From positions 1 through 45,806 of the forward strand of contig NZ_CAMLDX010000015.1 of NCBI RefSeq assembly GCF_946478885.1: DNA of 45,806 nt, read 5' to 3'. The notes under the pieces were generated by a model that made no database searches, was not told where the DNA came from, and saw only the letters and a program-made list of their open reading frames with translations. Shown one piece after another: positions 36,341 to 45,751 of the stretch; positions within the stretch are counted from its first letter, which is position 1, and each line of letters opens with the position of its first letter. A program made the translations under genes and the position numbers. Source of the DNA: an uncultured Bacillus sp. Its GTDB lineage: Bacteria; Bacillota; Bacilli; Bacillales_B; DSM-18226.

Positions 36341-36368
36341 AGGACCTTTTTGTGAAGGTCCTTTTATT
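36341..36368 (+). terminator. Intrinsic terminator after ytpQ
   Basis: Stem AGGACCTT (36341-36348) and AAGGTCCT (36355-36362), followed by TTTTATT. Confidence 0.8.
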
Positions 36369-36495
36369 ATGGCGTTCATTGGATGGAAAAGTTTGTTTCC
36401 AAACGGTCCGATAGAATAATTTTATTCCTGTCCCCCATTTTGAGGAAATACTGCTAAAATAAGAGGGATAGATGGGAAAGAAAGAGTGATGAATA

Positions 36496-39042
36496 TTGAA
36501 TTGGATGAAAAGATTATTCCAACGATTAAAAAATGATGATGAGATACAGTTCGATTCAGATGAACAGGTCGAGACACAAAATTTTAATCATGCATCTTCT
36601 TCGAGAATCGATCATGGAAAAAATATAGAAGCGAGAATCGCTTATCAATATCCTAAAGGGAAATTTCGTTTCCCCCTTATTCCTGATGAGGAGCCGACTA
36701 AACCAAAGAGAGCGTTCCCCCCTTTAGAAAAAAAAGAACGGCAACAAGGTGAACCCAGGTTTGGAAACAATGTAAGGGAGCAACCGGCAGCCAAAAGTCC
36801 CTCTTTGTATGATACTGAAACGAAACCGATGCACAAGGAGAAACCTCCCGAAAGAATAAAGCGGAGCAACCGGCCATTTAAACCGACTGATGTTCCTTCG
36901 CCGATATACGGATATAAAAGACCCGAATCTCCTCAGCAATTGGGGCGGATTGAATATGAGCTGTCGTCCTTTGAATCGAATGATGGAACATCAGGACTGC
37001 CTCTGAATGATACTGCGGAAGTCAAAAAAATATCGGAAAGCAAACAGCTGGATACTGAAGGTCAAGCAAAACAAATCAGTTCCCCTATGCCGGAAGATGC
37101 TGTGTTGCTATTGCCACCTCAAGGAAGGCAATCTGATAGTGTACATGTTCCTGTAACAAATCGTAGCTCGGTAAATAGGCCGGAAAAAGTGCTACAGGAG
37201 CAGCCCGCAGTGTATACGGACATTCAATCCGATGATGCTGAATCGACAACGGCGCTACTACAACGAGAAGAGGAAGATGTCGTCTTTATGCCAAAACATG
37301 TGGAGGGCAGAGAACAGACTGCTGAATCTGGAGTGCTGGAGAAAGATCCCGTTCCGCTGCATCAGGATAAGGAAGTTTGCAGTGTTCAAGGGGATTCACC
37401 GGTACACGAAAAGGAAGAAAAGGATGATAACCGGAAAAGCCGGGAAAAGGAAAAGACTGCTTCACACCTTCCCTTTAATGTTCTTATGCTGAAGCAGGAT
37501 ATACGTAAATGGGAGCAAAAAAATAAAATCGTTCCCATTTCACCCCAAAAAGAAGCACCTGATCATAAATCCCTGCCTTTGCAGGAGCCGCAAAGTAAAG
37601 AAGAGGAAAATCGAGAGAATTATAGGTTTCCTCCGTTAAATCTCTTATCTCCGCCTTTGATAATGGAGGAGAATGATGAGTGGATTGAGGAACAGCGGGA
37701 TCTTCTTGACAGTACCTTAAAAAACTTTAATGTTGGAGCACAGGTTGTCAATGTGACACAGGGACCATCTGTCACAAGATTTGAAGTTCAGCCTGAGCCA
37801 GGTGTAAAAGTTAATAAAATTACAAATTTATCGGATGATATTAAGCTCAGTCTTGCTGCCCGAGATATCCGGATTGAAGCGCCGATACCCGGCAAGCATA
37901 CAATCGGGATTGAAGTGCCCAATCAAAGAAGTAGACCGGTTCTGCTAAGTGAAATTATTAACAGCCCGGAATTTATACAACAAGTATCTCCGCTTACAGC
38001 AGCGCTTGGCCTGGATATCTCAGGAAAGCCCATTGTGACCGATTTGCGAAAAATGCCGCATGGATTAATTGCAGGTGCGACTGGTTCCGGTAAAAGTGTT
38101 TGTATCAATACGATTTTAGTCAGCCTTTTATATAAAGCCAAGCCAGAGGAATTAAAACTTTTGCTGATCGACCCGAAAATGGTTGAATTGGCACCCTATA
38201 ATCAAATCCCGCATTTGGTGAGTCCGGTGATAACAGATGTTAAAGCCGCAACGGCTTCGTTAAAATGGTCAGTGGATGAGATGGAACGCAGGTATGAGCT
38301 GTTCGCCCATACTGGCGTGAGAGATATTCATCGTTTTAATGAACTGGCAGAAGAGCATAAAAGGTATGCAGAAAAATTGCCATATATTGTGATTATCATT
38401 GATGAACTGGCCGATTTAATGATGATGTCCCCTGCGGATGTAGAAGAGGCTATTTGCCGGATTGCGCAAAAGGCCCGTGCCTGTGGCATCCATTTAATTA
38501 TTGCAACGCAAAGGCCTTCAGTAGATGTTATCACCGGCTTAATCAAGGCAAATATTCCAACAAGAATTGCCTTTTCAGTATCATCTCAAGTAGATTCTCG
38601 GACGATCATCGATATTAGCGGTGCAGAAAAATTATTGGGAAAAGGAGATATGTTGTTTTTAGAAAATGGTTCATCGAAGCCGGTTCGTTTACAGGGAACC
38701 TTTGTCTCGGATCAGGAGATTGATGACGTAGTGGCACATGCAAGAAAACAAGGAGAGTCGGATTATTTATTTGAACAGGAAGAATTATTAAAAAAAACAC
38801 AAGTCAATGATGAAGAGGATGAGCTTTTTTATGAGGCGTGCGAATTCATTGTCGATCATGGAGGGGCTTCTACCTCTTCCCTACAAAGAAGATTTAAAAT
38901 CGGCTATAATCGGGCTGCCAGATTGATTGACATGATGGAAGAACAGGGATTCATTTCCGAATCCAGAGGCAGCAAGCCGCGTGATGTCTTAATTACAGAA
39001 GAAGACCTGGAATCCTTGCAGGAATCTAGTATAATAAATTAA
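36496..39042 (+). CDS. sftA: DNA translocase SftA (FtsK/SpoIIIE family)
   Basis: Septum-associated ATPase that moves chromosomal DNA away from the closing division site. The N-terminal 380 residues are charged, low-complexity and without membrane helices, which separates SftA from membrane-bound SpoIIIE. The motor follows: FtsK alpha region, Walker A GATGSGKS at residues 527-534, Walker B with Asp636-Glu637 ([10 protein letters not shown]), and [12 protein letters not shown]. The C-terminal winged-helix gamma domain (about residues 775-835) has [20 protein letters not shown]. Start is TTG 36496 with AAAGAGTGA; ATG 36505 is also possible. Length is 848 against about 950 in B. subtilis, the difference lying in the linker. 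Confidence 0.93.
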   Translation: MNWMKRLFQRLKNDDEIQFDSDEQVETQNFNHASSSRIDHGKNIEARIAYQYPKGKFRFPLIPDEEPTKPKRAFPPLEKKERQQGEPRFGNNVREQPAAKSPSLYDTETKPMHKEKPPERIKRSNRPFKPTDVPSPIYGYKRPESPQQLGRIEYELSSFESNDGTSGLPLNDTAEVKKISESKQLDTEGQAKQISSPMPEDAVLLLPPQGRQSDSVHVPVTNRSSVNRPEKVLQEQPAVYTDIQSDDAESTTALLQREEEDVVFMPKHVEGREQTAESGVLEKDPVPLHQDKEVCSVQGDSPVHEKEEKDDNRKSREKEKTASHLPFNVLMLKQDIRKWEQKNKIVPISPQKEAPDHKSLPLQEPQSKEEENRENYRFPPLNLLSPPLIMEENDEWIEEQRDLLDSTLKNFNVGAQVVNVTQGPSVTRFEVQPEPGVKVNKITNLSDDIKLSLAARDIRIEAPIPGKHTIGIEVPNQRSRPVLLSEIINSPEFIQQVSPLTAALGLDISGKPIVTDLRKMPHGLIAGATGSGKSVCINTILVSLLYKAKPEELKLLLIDPKMVELAPYNQIPHLVSPVITDVKAATASLKWSVDEMERRYELFAHTGVRDIHRFNELAEEHKRYAEKLPYIVIIIDELADLMMMSPADVEEAICRIAQKARACGIHLIIATQRPSVDVITGLIKANIPTRIAFSVSSQVDSRTIIDISGAEKLLGKGDMLFLENGSSKPVRLQGTFVSDQEIDDVVAHARKQGESDYLFEQEELLKKTQVNDEEDELFYEACEFIVDHGGASTSSLQRRFKIGYNRAARLIDMMEEQGFISESRGSKPRDVLITEEDLESLQESSIIN

Positions 39043-39350
39043 AGATTGGATTGAATGGGATTTGTCATAGACGGCCACTCCCTTGACAATACTAGGCATT
39101 TCTAGGAACGGAGATTTTCAGATGGGGGTTGTGCCGAGCATTTCCCCAAGAATTTGTTCCGCTAGATTAAAAAGCGGCATAGTTTTTAGCTGGCAAAGGT
39201 GCTATAATATTTTAATGATCGCAATTAGAAAATAAAGTCGGCAAATTTGCTCTACTCTTTTAAAGCTTAAAATAAGCGAATGAGCAAATTTAGATAAATA
39301 TCATATACTGTTGTTACATACAGATAGACGATGGTTGGAGGTTCTTTATT
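39043..39350 (+). promoter_or_regulatory. murC leader with extended -10 promoter and hairpin
   Basis: No gene. TGCTATAAT (39200-39208) is an extended -10 with a poor -35. AAATTTGCTC (39243-39252) and GAGCAAATTT (39282-39291) form a perfect 10-bp inverted repeat around the near-palindrome TTTTAAAGCTTAAAA. A TTGACA at about 39083 has no matching -10. Confidence 0.5.
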
Positions 39351-40658
39351 ATGACTATTTACCATTTCGTAGGTATCAAGGGGTCTGGGATGAGTGCACT
39401 CGCACAAATCCTTCATGATATGAACTTTCAGGTTCAAGGCTCCGATGTGGAAAAACGCTTTTTTACACAAATTGCTCTAGAGCAAGCAGGAATAAAGATC
39501 CTTCCTTTTCAAAAAGAAAATATAAAACCTGGAATGACCATTATTGCTGGAAATGCTTTTCCAGATACTCACGAGGAAATTCAAGAAGCGATGAAACTAG
39601 GGCTTCCTATTGTACGCTATCACCGTTTTTTAGGAGATTTTTTGAAACGATTCTCAAGTATCGCTATTTCCGGAGCGCATGGAAAAACATCCACAACAGG
39701 ATTGCTTGCCCATGTTATGGGAGGCGCCAAGCCAACCGCTTATTTAATTGGAGATGGCACGGGCAAAGGGGACGAGAATGCCGAGTATTTTGTGTTTGAA
39801 GCTTGTGAATACCGCAGACACTTTTTGTCCTATTTCCCTGACTATGCCATCATGACAAATATTGACTTTGATCACCCTGATTACTTTGCCAATATTGATG
39901 ATGTTTGTTCAGCATTTCAAGAAATGGCATGGCAAGTAGGAAAGGGCATTTTTGCATGCGGTGATGATGAGCATTTACAAAAAATACAAGCTAAGGTGCC
40001 AGTACTTTTCTATGGGTTTGGAGATGAAAATGATTTTCAGGCTCGGAATGTAGTTAAAACAACGGAAGGAACGACATTTGATGTATTTATCCGAAATACA
40101 TTTTATGATTCATTCTCTATCCCGAGCTTTGGCGATCATAATGTTCTAAATGCTTTGGCGGTTATTGCTCTTTGTCAGTATGAAGAAATCAACCCGGAAA
40201 TTGTACGTACTCAATTAATAAACTTTAAAGGCGTAAAAAGACGGTTCTCTGAGAGAAAATTAGACTCACAAATTTTAATTGATGATTATGCACACCACCC
40301 GACAGAGATTAAGGCGACTATCAGTGCTGCCAGACAAAAATATCCGGATCGTGAAATCGTGGCTGTCTTTCAGCCTCATACCTTTTCGCGAACACAGGCT
40401 TTTTTAAATGATTTTGCCGAAAGCCTAAATCTTGCAGACAAAACGTATTTATGTGAAATTTTCGGTTCTGCGCGCGAGAATCATGGCAAGCTTTCAATTA
40501 AGGATTTACAGGCAAAAATTCCGGGTTCGGAGATTATACTCGAAGATAACACATCCCTTTTGAAAAATCATGAAAACAGTGTCATCATCTTTATGGGGGC
40601 AGGGGATGTACAAAAATTTCAAACGGCATATGAAAAAATAGTCTGCGAAATGAAATAA
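39351..40658 (+). CDS. murC: UDP-N-acetylmuramate--L-alanine ligase
   Basis: Adds L-alanine to UDP-MurNAc, the first amino acid step of the peptidoglycan stem, cytoplasmic, 435 residues. The N-terminal nucleotide fold starts [16 protein letters not shown]; the Mur-ligase ATP loop is GAHGKTST at residues 108-115; the central [11 protein letters not shown] and the [13 protein letters not shown] motif are typical of MurC. GGAGG lies before ATG 39351. It follows sftA with its own promoter region and is ended by a strong terminator. Confidence 0.96.
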   Translation: MTIYHFVGIKGSGMSALAQILHDMNFQVQGSDVEKRFFTQIALEQAGIKILPFQKENIKPGMTIIAGNAFPDTHEEIQEAMKLGLPIVRYHRFLGDFLKRFSSIAISGAHGKTSTTGLLAHVMGGAKPTAYLIGDGTGKGDENAEYFVFEACEYRRHFLSYFPDYAIMTNIDFDHPDYFANIDDVCSAFQEMAWQVGKGIFACGDDEHLQKIQAKVPVLFYGFGDENDFQARNVVKTTEGTTFDVFIRNTFYDSFSIPSFGDHNVLNALAVIALCQYEEINPEIVRTQLINFKGVKRRFSERKLDSQILIDDYAHHPTEIKATISAARQKYPDREIVAVFQPHTFSRTQAFLNDFAESLNLADKTYLCEIFGSARENHGKLSIKDLQAKIPGSEIILEDNTSLLKNHENSVIIFMGAGDVQKFQTAYEKIVCEMK

Positions 40659-40671
40659 GCGATTTAATCTA

Positions 40672-40715
40672 AAGGAAGTACGAATGTCAGAAACATTCAG
40701 GTACTTCCTTTTTTC
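40672..40715 (+). terminator. Intrinsic terminator after murC
   Basis: Outer stem AAGGAAGTAC (40672-40681) and GTACTTCCTT (40701-40710), inner GAATGT and ACATTC, then a T run. Confidence 0.88.
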
Positions 40716-40752
40716 GTATTGTTTAAGAAAAGATCACTGAGCGGGCTGAAAC

Positions 40753-40781
40753 GTTACACGGAGATTTAAGTGTGGTAAAAT
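40753..40781 (+). promoter_or_regulatory. Candidate promoter of ytxG-ytxH
   Basis: GTTACA (40753-40758), 17 bases, TAAAAT (40776-40781). The B. subtilis operon is under sigma-B and sigma-H; I see no convincing site for either here. Confidence 0.4.
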
Positions 40782-40897
40782 TTCCTTATGTACCTTGAAA
40801 AATGTGGGTGATATAAGATCATATTTAAAGGTATATGACGATGTTTTGTCGAAGATAAAAGAATATGGTAATAATGCATGTTGGAGGTGGATATTAT

Positions 40898-41374
40898 TTG
40901 ATTTTAATTTTATATTTGAGTATCGCCTTAATTGCAGTGGCTTTTTTGATTCTCGTGATCTATTTATCAAAGACACTAAAATCCATGAGTAAGACGCTGG
41001 ACAGTGTTTCCACTACATTAGAGAATCTGGAAAAGCAGCTGAATGGCGTGACATCAGAAACAACCGTGCTATTACATACTACAAATGAATTGGCAAGTGA
41101 TATTCAACAAAAGGCGGAAGGATTAAACGGTGTTGTTGATGCAGTAATGGGTGTCGGTGACTCAGTAAGAAAATTTAATGTTTCGCTGCAAACCATTACA
41201 AATGAGATGGAACGAAAAACGGATGAAAATAAAGATAAAATTGCTCAGGTTCTACAATGGAGCAATATAATGTTTGAATTAAAGGACAAATGGTTGGAAA
41301 AGAAGCAAAAGAGGCAAGAAAAGGTTTCGCATGAAAAAAGCAATGAACGCAAAAAACTGCGGGCAAGGCATTAA
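40898..41374 (+). CDS. ytxG: DUF948 membrane protein YtxG
   Basis: General-stress-type protein of 158 residues: an N-terminal membrane helix (LILYLSIALIAVAFLILVIY, about residues 3-22) followed by a long helical, heptad-rich DUF948 tail (SKTLDSVSTTLENLEKQLNG) and a basic C-terminus. The start is TTG 40898, eight bases after GGAGGTGG; longer starts place the ribosome binding site within the gene. It is 18 bases from ytxH and forms an operon with it. In B. subtilis a third gene, ytxJ, follows; it is absent here. Confidence 0.88.
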   Translation: MILILYLSIALIAVAFLILVIYLSKTLKSMSKTLDSVSTTLENLEKQLNGVTSETTVLLHTTNELASDIQQKAEGLNGVVDAVMGVGDSVRKFNVSLQTITNEMERKTDENKDKIAQVLQWSNIMFELKDKWLEKKQKRQEKVSHEKSNERKKLRARH

Positions 41375-41392
41375 AAAATAGAAGGAGGAAGT

Positions 41393-41866
41393 ATGATGGT
41401 TGGAAATGAACGTAATAGCTATGAATCTGCACAAAATAAGGGTGATGGCAATATCAATGCAAAAGATTTTTTAATCGGAACTCTGATTGGCGGGATTGTA
41501 GGTTCATTGACAGCATTGCTGCTGGCACCAAAATCCGGTAAAGAACTTCGTGGAGATATCAATAATCAGGCTCTTTTGTTAAAAGAGAAAACTGAGCAGC
41601 TTCGTGATACAGCCGTTGTCAAAGGCAATGAACTCGCTTCAACCGTAAAGGATAAGACAGCTTCTATTTCAAAAACAGTATCCCAGCAATCGTCGGAGCT
41701 GGTTAGTAAAGTAAAAAATCTTAAAGAGAATGTGCGGGGAAAAGAGCAGGAGGAAGAAAATCCCGTCGACAAAATCTTTGAATCTGATCACCAATCCGAA
41801 ATCCAGCAAAAATTGGATGAAACCAAAAAGGCCTTTGATGAAACTGAAAGTAAAATTAATCAATAA
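41393..41866 (+). CDS. ytxH: YtxH-like general stress protein
   Basis: Protein of 157 residues with the YtxH domain: an N-terminal glycine-zipper membrane helix (DFLIGTLIGGIVGSLTALLL) ending in the diagnostic APKSGKELRGDI, then a long amphipathic, Lys/Glu-rich helix region resembling LEA proteins. AAGGAGGAAGT precedes the paired ATG at 41393/41396. Function unknown; induced in stress in relatives. Co-transcribed with ytxG. Confidence 0.88.
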   Translation: MMVGNERNSYESAQNKGDGNINAKDFLIGTLIGGIVGSLTALLLAPKSGKELRGDINNQALLLKEKTEQLRDTAVVKGNELASTVKDKTASISKTVSQQSSELVSKVKNLKENVRGKEQEEENPVDKIFESDHQSEIQQKLDETKKAFDETESKINQ

Positions 41867-41922
41867 TGAAGGAAGGAGAGGCAAAGGAAAATAATTTTAT
41901 TTAGGTAGATGAAAATCATGAT

Positions 41923-41975
41923 AAAGCAGGCTGTCTTACAAGTGCTTGTTGCACCTTGCATGACAGCCTGCTTTT
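41923..41975. terminator. Terminator between convergent ytxH and the FtsA-like gene
   Basis: Perfect 13-bp stem, AAAGCAGGCTGTC (41923-41935) and GACAGCCTGCTTT (41962-41974), followed by T; the loop is 26 bases and holds a further small hairpin (AAGTGCTTGTTGCACCTT). Confidence 0.8.
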
Positions 41976-42004
41976 TGCTGGAGATTGAGATGCTAGTGAA
42001 TTCT

Positions 42005-44158
42005 CTATTTTACAGGCCAGACAATCTTTAAGTCGTCACCAGGTTCAATTTTTCCCATAAAAGTAGTTTTCTGATTATTTTTTAATAAAGTAAAACGGCC
42101 TGATGCCTGAGTGGGCATATTAATTTGCACTTGACCGAATAAATCCTGAAACAGAAAAGGCTCTAGCTTTTTCTGCTTGTAGTGAATGATATCGCCTTCA
42201 TAGATCAAATCATTCTCTAATAAACTCTCTTCTTCACGGTAAAACTCAGTAATTTTTTTTGACAAGGTGATCTCTTTGCCATTAAAGAGCACGGGAATGC
42301 TTTGTGTGAGAATTACCTGCTTTGTTTCTGCCAATTCTCGAACTGTTATCGGCTTTTTATCCTCAATCGTGATTTCATCTAAATGTTCATAACCGCTTGT
42401 CATTTTTACTTCCCATCCATTGCGAAACATTTTGCTGGAGAAAAGTGGGAAAAAGGTGTCTTTTCCGTTCAACAGAATCCGGAATGGCCGTAATTTTTTT
42501 AATTCCTGCTGCAGTCCTGACTCTATGAACAATTCCTCAATCGTTTCCGGTAGAAGACATTCAATTTTATCGCGGTCATGAATGAATTGTCCGGGTTCTG
42601 CAGGCAGGCCGTTGCATGTAATACGGGCTTTCACAGTGACAGATACTCCGTTAATCGTAACGGTTCTATGTGGGAAGCCATCCAGCAAGTCCTGTATTTG
42701 CACCTGGGGTTCACGTCCATCTTCCCCCTTTTGGACAATAAGCTGATCCCCTGAGGCAACAGGGGTATCAAAACTCGCAGAATTTCCATTCTTTGTAATG
42801 GAAGGTCCTTCGCCCAACTCACCCGGGATGGTAATGTTTTGTCCATTTAAAGAAATAATCATTGCCAGACCCGGGCGCCCGTAAAGTTCATTTAATTGGA
42901 TTCCTCCAGTGAGCAGACAGTCACCCACTGTCAGCTGCTTCATCTCAAAAAGACGAACTGGCTGATCGTTGACATATACAGTATGGTATTGGATAGGAGA
43001 AATCTTGGCAGCTATCGCAATACCAATCGGAGTCACCAGTTCAGGGCCTTTTGTAATCTGTTTATCAACACTGACTGAAGTAATGGCATCAATTCCTCTG
43101 ATTGCCACCCGGTTATCAGGTAGGCTTAATTGATTGGCAATCTTCTTGGGAATGACAGGTGTCAGACTCCCTCCTCCTATGAGCATAACGGCCTGAGGTG
43201 CTTTGTTATTATTTAAACGGAGGATTTCTTCACAAATAGCATGTGCCAGTCTGTTGATCGAAGGAGAGATCTTATCTATCACCTCTTCAGATGACACCTT
43301 TGTTTCAAACCCAAGAATGTCAGTAATCGTGACAGTTGAATTTGAGGATAGCTGACGTTTTACCTGTTCAGCAGCAGGAAAATCCAGCAAATACTCATCG
43401 CTAATTGCTTCCGTAATTTCGTCTCCTGCTACTGGTACCATTCCATAAGCTGTTACCGTTCCGGAATTCGTGATGGCGATGTCGGAGGTACCTGCCCCAA
43501 TATCAACAAGGGCAACGTTTAATCTGCGCATAGAGGAAGGAATCAGCACATTGATCGCTGCTATAGGCTCTAAGGTTAAAGCATCCATTTCTAATTCCGA
43601 ACGGCTCAGCGCGGCAATCAATGATTCGATGACGACCCTTGGCAAAAAGGTAGCAATGATCTCGACAGATGCTGTTTCTCCCCGCTGGTCAATTAAACTG
43701 CCGATTTCTTCTCCGTCAAGGCGATAGTATAAAACAGAATATCCTACGCAATAATATTGCTGGCTGCTGCCATGCATATGCTTTAAAGCGACAGAAGCCT
43801 GCGCCTGTTGTACGGCACTTAATTCTAAATGGAGAATATCCTGCTTCTTTATGATCGGCTTGCCACTTATTTCAACCGTAAAAGCGGCCCTTTCTGTCTT
43901 CAAGGCCCTACCCGCAGCAGCAACACTTACTTTTTTTAGGGGACCATGTTTATTTTCCATTTCAGTTTTTATTAGTGTTATAATGTTGGAAACTGCCAAA
44001 ATATCATGAATTTGGCCATCCAACATAGAACGTTCTGTATGTTCGAGCGATAAAATATCAATAACCGCATATTTTTCCGGTTCCTGTTCTTCTAGAACAA
44101 TGCCTACAACGGAACGGGTACCGATGTCTAAAGCAAATAGCTTTTTGTTTTCCTTCAA
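42005..44158 (-). CDS. FtsA/PilM-like actin-fold protein with long repetitive C-terminal extension
   Basis: Probable ATP-binding, actin-like protein of 717 residues, related to FtsA and PilM but not the division FtsA itself. Residues 1-385 carry the actin-fold motifs: phosphate-1 ALDIGTRSVVGIV (9-21), phosphate-2 VDIGAGTSDIAI (218-229) and the adenosine motif MLIGGGSLTP (325-334), with an SHS2-like insert at about 75-165. The rest, about 330 residues, is unlike FtsA: several segments of the form NGxxhxh...GDxhxh (for example VNDQPVRL, LLNGKDTFF, VLFNGKEITL) end in acidic GD turns and look like repeated small beta-domains. There is no C-terminal amphipathic membrane helix. I chose TTG 44158, preceded by AAGAAGGTG; ATG 44176 has no ribosome binding site. 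It replaces ytxJ of B. subtilis. Confidence 0.82.
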   Translation of the reverse strand: MKENKKLFALDIGTRSVVGIVLEEQEPEKYAVIDILSLEHTERSMLDGQIHDILAVSNIITLIKTEMENKHGPLKKVSVAAAGRALKTERAAFTVEISGKPIIKKQDILHLELSAVQQAQASVALKHMHGSSQQYYCVGYSVLYYRLDGEEIGSLIDQRGETASVEIIATFLPRVVIESLIAALSRSELEMDALTLEPIAAINVLIPSSMRRLNVALVDIGAGTSDIAITNSGTVTAYGMVPVAGDEITEAISDEYLLDFPAAEQVKRQLSSNSTVTITDILGFETKVSSEEVIDKISPSINRLAHAICEEILRLNNNKAPQAVMLIGGGSLTPVIPKKIANQLSLPDNRVAIRGIDAITSVSVDKQITKGPELVTPIGIAIAAKISPIQYHTVYVNDQPVRLFEMKQLTVGDCLLTGGIQLNELYGRPGLAMIISLNGQNITIPGELGEGPSITKNGNSASFDTPVASGDQLIVQKGEDGREPQVQIQDLLDGFPHRTVTINGVSVTVKARITCNGLPAEPGQFIHDRDKIECLLPETIEELFIESGLQQELKKLRPFRILLNGKDTFFPLFSSKMFRNGWEVKMTSGYEHLDEITIEDKKPITVRELAETKQVILTQSIPVLFNGKEITLSKKITEFYREEESLLENDLIYEGDIIHYKQKKLEPFLFQDLFGQVQINMPTQASGRFTLLKNNQKTTFMGKIEPGDDLKIVWPVK

Positions 44159-44244
44159 GAGATACACCTTCTTCATCTATTAGGTTCATCTGATACTTTA
44201 GTACTTAAAAGCTTAAAAGCGTTTAATTATTAAAGAAAAAATAC

Positions 44245-44273
44245 GTGACACTGTTGGATAATTCATATATAAT
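44245..44273 (+). promoter_or_regulatory. Strong sigma-A promoter of aroA
   Basis: GTGACA (44245-44250), exactly 17 bases, TATAAT (44268-44273): five and six matches to consensus, 93 bases before the aroA start. Confidence 0.75.
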
Positions 44274-44365
44274 AACCGTAATCATAAAAAATGTATCATA
44301 TTTAAGCGGTCTGATAAAGAAGATACCTGATACTTTATTTATCGGCAGAAAAAGGAGCTGAAAAA

Positions 44366-45442
44366 ATGGGAAATACAGAGTTGGATCAATTGAGACAAAA
44401 GGTCGAAGAAATTAACTTGCAATTGTTGGCACTTATCAATGAGCGGGCCCGTGCGGTACAGGAGATTGGCCGTGTTAAGGAAGCACAGGGAGTTAACCGT
44501 TATGATCCAGTACGTGAACGTCATATGCTCGATTTAATAAAACAAAATAATGATGGTCCATTTGATGATGCAATTATTTTACATCTCTTCAAACAAATTT
44601 TTAAAGCAGGTCTGGATTTACAAAAAGATGATCATAAGAAAGCACTGCTTGTTTCACGGAAGAAAAAATCAGAAGATACCGTTATTAATATTAAGGGCGA
44701 ATTAATTGGTGCCGGAAAACCTCAATTCGTCTTCGGACCATGCTCTGTTGAATCCTATGAGCAAGTTGCTGCGGTAGCTGCTTCCGTTAAAGCGAAAGGA
44801 TTAAAATTCCTTCGTGGCGGTGCATATAAACCTAGAACATCTCCATATGATTTCCAAGGTCTTGGGGTAGAAGGACTAAAGATTCTGAAAAAGATTGCAG
44901 ATGAATTTGATTTAGCTGTAATCAGTGAAATTGTCACTCCTGCCGACATCGAAACGGCTCTTGATTATATTGATGTGATTCAAATCGGAGCACGCAATAT
45001 GCAAAACTTTGAGTTATTGAAAGCCGCAGGGGCAGTAAATAAACCAGTATTGTTAAAACGCGGGCTTTCTGCAACCATTGAGGAATTTATTAACGCAGCA
45101 GAATACATTATGTCTCAAGGCAATGGACAGATTATTCTGTGTGAACGCGGAATTCGCACGTATGAAAAAGCAACACGAAATACGCTGGATATCTCTGCTG
45201 TGCCGATTCTGAAACAAGAAACGCATTTACCGGTCTTAGTAGATGTTACCCATTCGACGGGAAGAAAAGATATCCTGCTTCCATGCGCCAAAGCAGCGCT
45301 TGCTGTCGGAGCTGATGGAGTAATGGCAGAGGTTCATCCGGATCCGGCTGTTGCCTTATCGGATTCTGCGCAACAGATGGATTTGGAACAATTTGATACA
45401 TTCTATAGTGAATTAGTGGCATCTTCATTCGTTAAAGCGTAA
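44366..45442 (+). CDS. aroA: Bifunctional chorismate mutase / DAHP synthase
   Basis: Performs the entry step of the shikimate pathway (DAHP from erythrose 4-phosphate and phosphoenolpyruvate), fused to an N-terminal AroQ-type chorismate mutase domain. Residues 1-90 are the mutase ([20 protein letters not shown]), used in Bacillus for feedback control by chorismate and prephenate. The type I-beta DAHP synthase barrel follows from about residue 115 with [27 protein letters not shown], the GARNMQNF loop and [11 protein letters not shown]. Length is 358 residues, as in B. subtilis AroA. AAAGGAGCTG precedes ATG 44366. In many other genera aroA names a different enzyme. Confidence 0.95.
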   Translation: MGNTELDQLRQKVEEINLQLLALINERARAVQEIGRVKEAQGVNRYDPVRERHMLDLIKQNNDGPFDDAIILHLFKQIFKAGLDLQKDDHKKALLVSRKKKSEDTVINIKGELIGAGKPQFVFGPCSVESYEQVAAVAASVKAKGLKFLRGGAYKPRTSPYDFQGLGVEGLKILKKIADEFDLAVISEIVTPADIETALDYIDVIQIGARNMQNFELLKAAGAVNKPVLLKRGLSATIEEFINAAEYIMSQGNGQIILCERGIRTYEKATRNTLDISAVPILKQETHLPVLVDVTHSTGRKDILLPCAKAALAVGADGVMAEVHPDPAVALSDSAQQMDLEQFDTFYSELVASSFVKA

Positions 45443-45450
45443 TAATTAAG

Positions 45451-45483
45451 AAAAACCTTTCACCATGCTGTGAAGGGTTTTTC
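45451..45483 (+). terminator. Intrinsic terminator after aroA
   Basis: Stem AAAAACCTTTCAC (45451-45463) and GTGAAGGGTTTTT (45470-45482) with one G-U pair; the right arm supplies the T run. Confidence 0.9.
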
Positions 45484-45751
45484 TGCTTAATAATACAGGA
45501 ATGGCCGATATCGCCGCACGTTCATTTTTTTCAAAAAACTGCGATGGAATAGTTGACATTGCAGTCTATTATTGTCTATCGTATGATTAGTACTTAAAGG
45601 ATTTTACAAGTATCTTTGTATGAAAATAAATCGAAGAAGCATGATATTATGAAAAGAATAGAATCTACATGTGCACGATGAGGGAAATCATATTTGATCA
45701 GAGCTTTCATACATACTGTTCTTTTCAATAACGGTGAAAAGGAGTGTTAAT
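45484..45751 (+). promoter_or_regulatory. ccpA upstream region
   Basis: No gene. TATGAT at 45582-45587 is a likely -10; TTGCAG (45559) lies at 17 bases, while the better TTGACA (45553) would give a 23-base spacer. The rest is AT-rich. AAAGGAGTG just upstream of 45752 is the ccpA ribosome binding site. No cre site is evident. Confidence 0.45.

Noticed and set aside
39083..39088. TTGACA between sftA and murC as a promoter
   Set aside because: No -10 sequence lies 16-18 bases downstream; the extended -10 at 39200 is a better candidate.
42005..44158. The FtsA-like gene as the cell-division gene ftsA
   Set aside because: It is far too long, lacks the C-terminal membrane helix, and has no ftsZ next to it.
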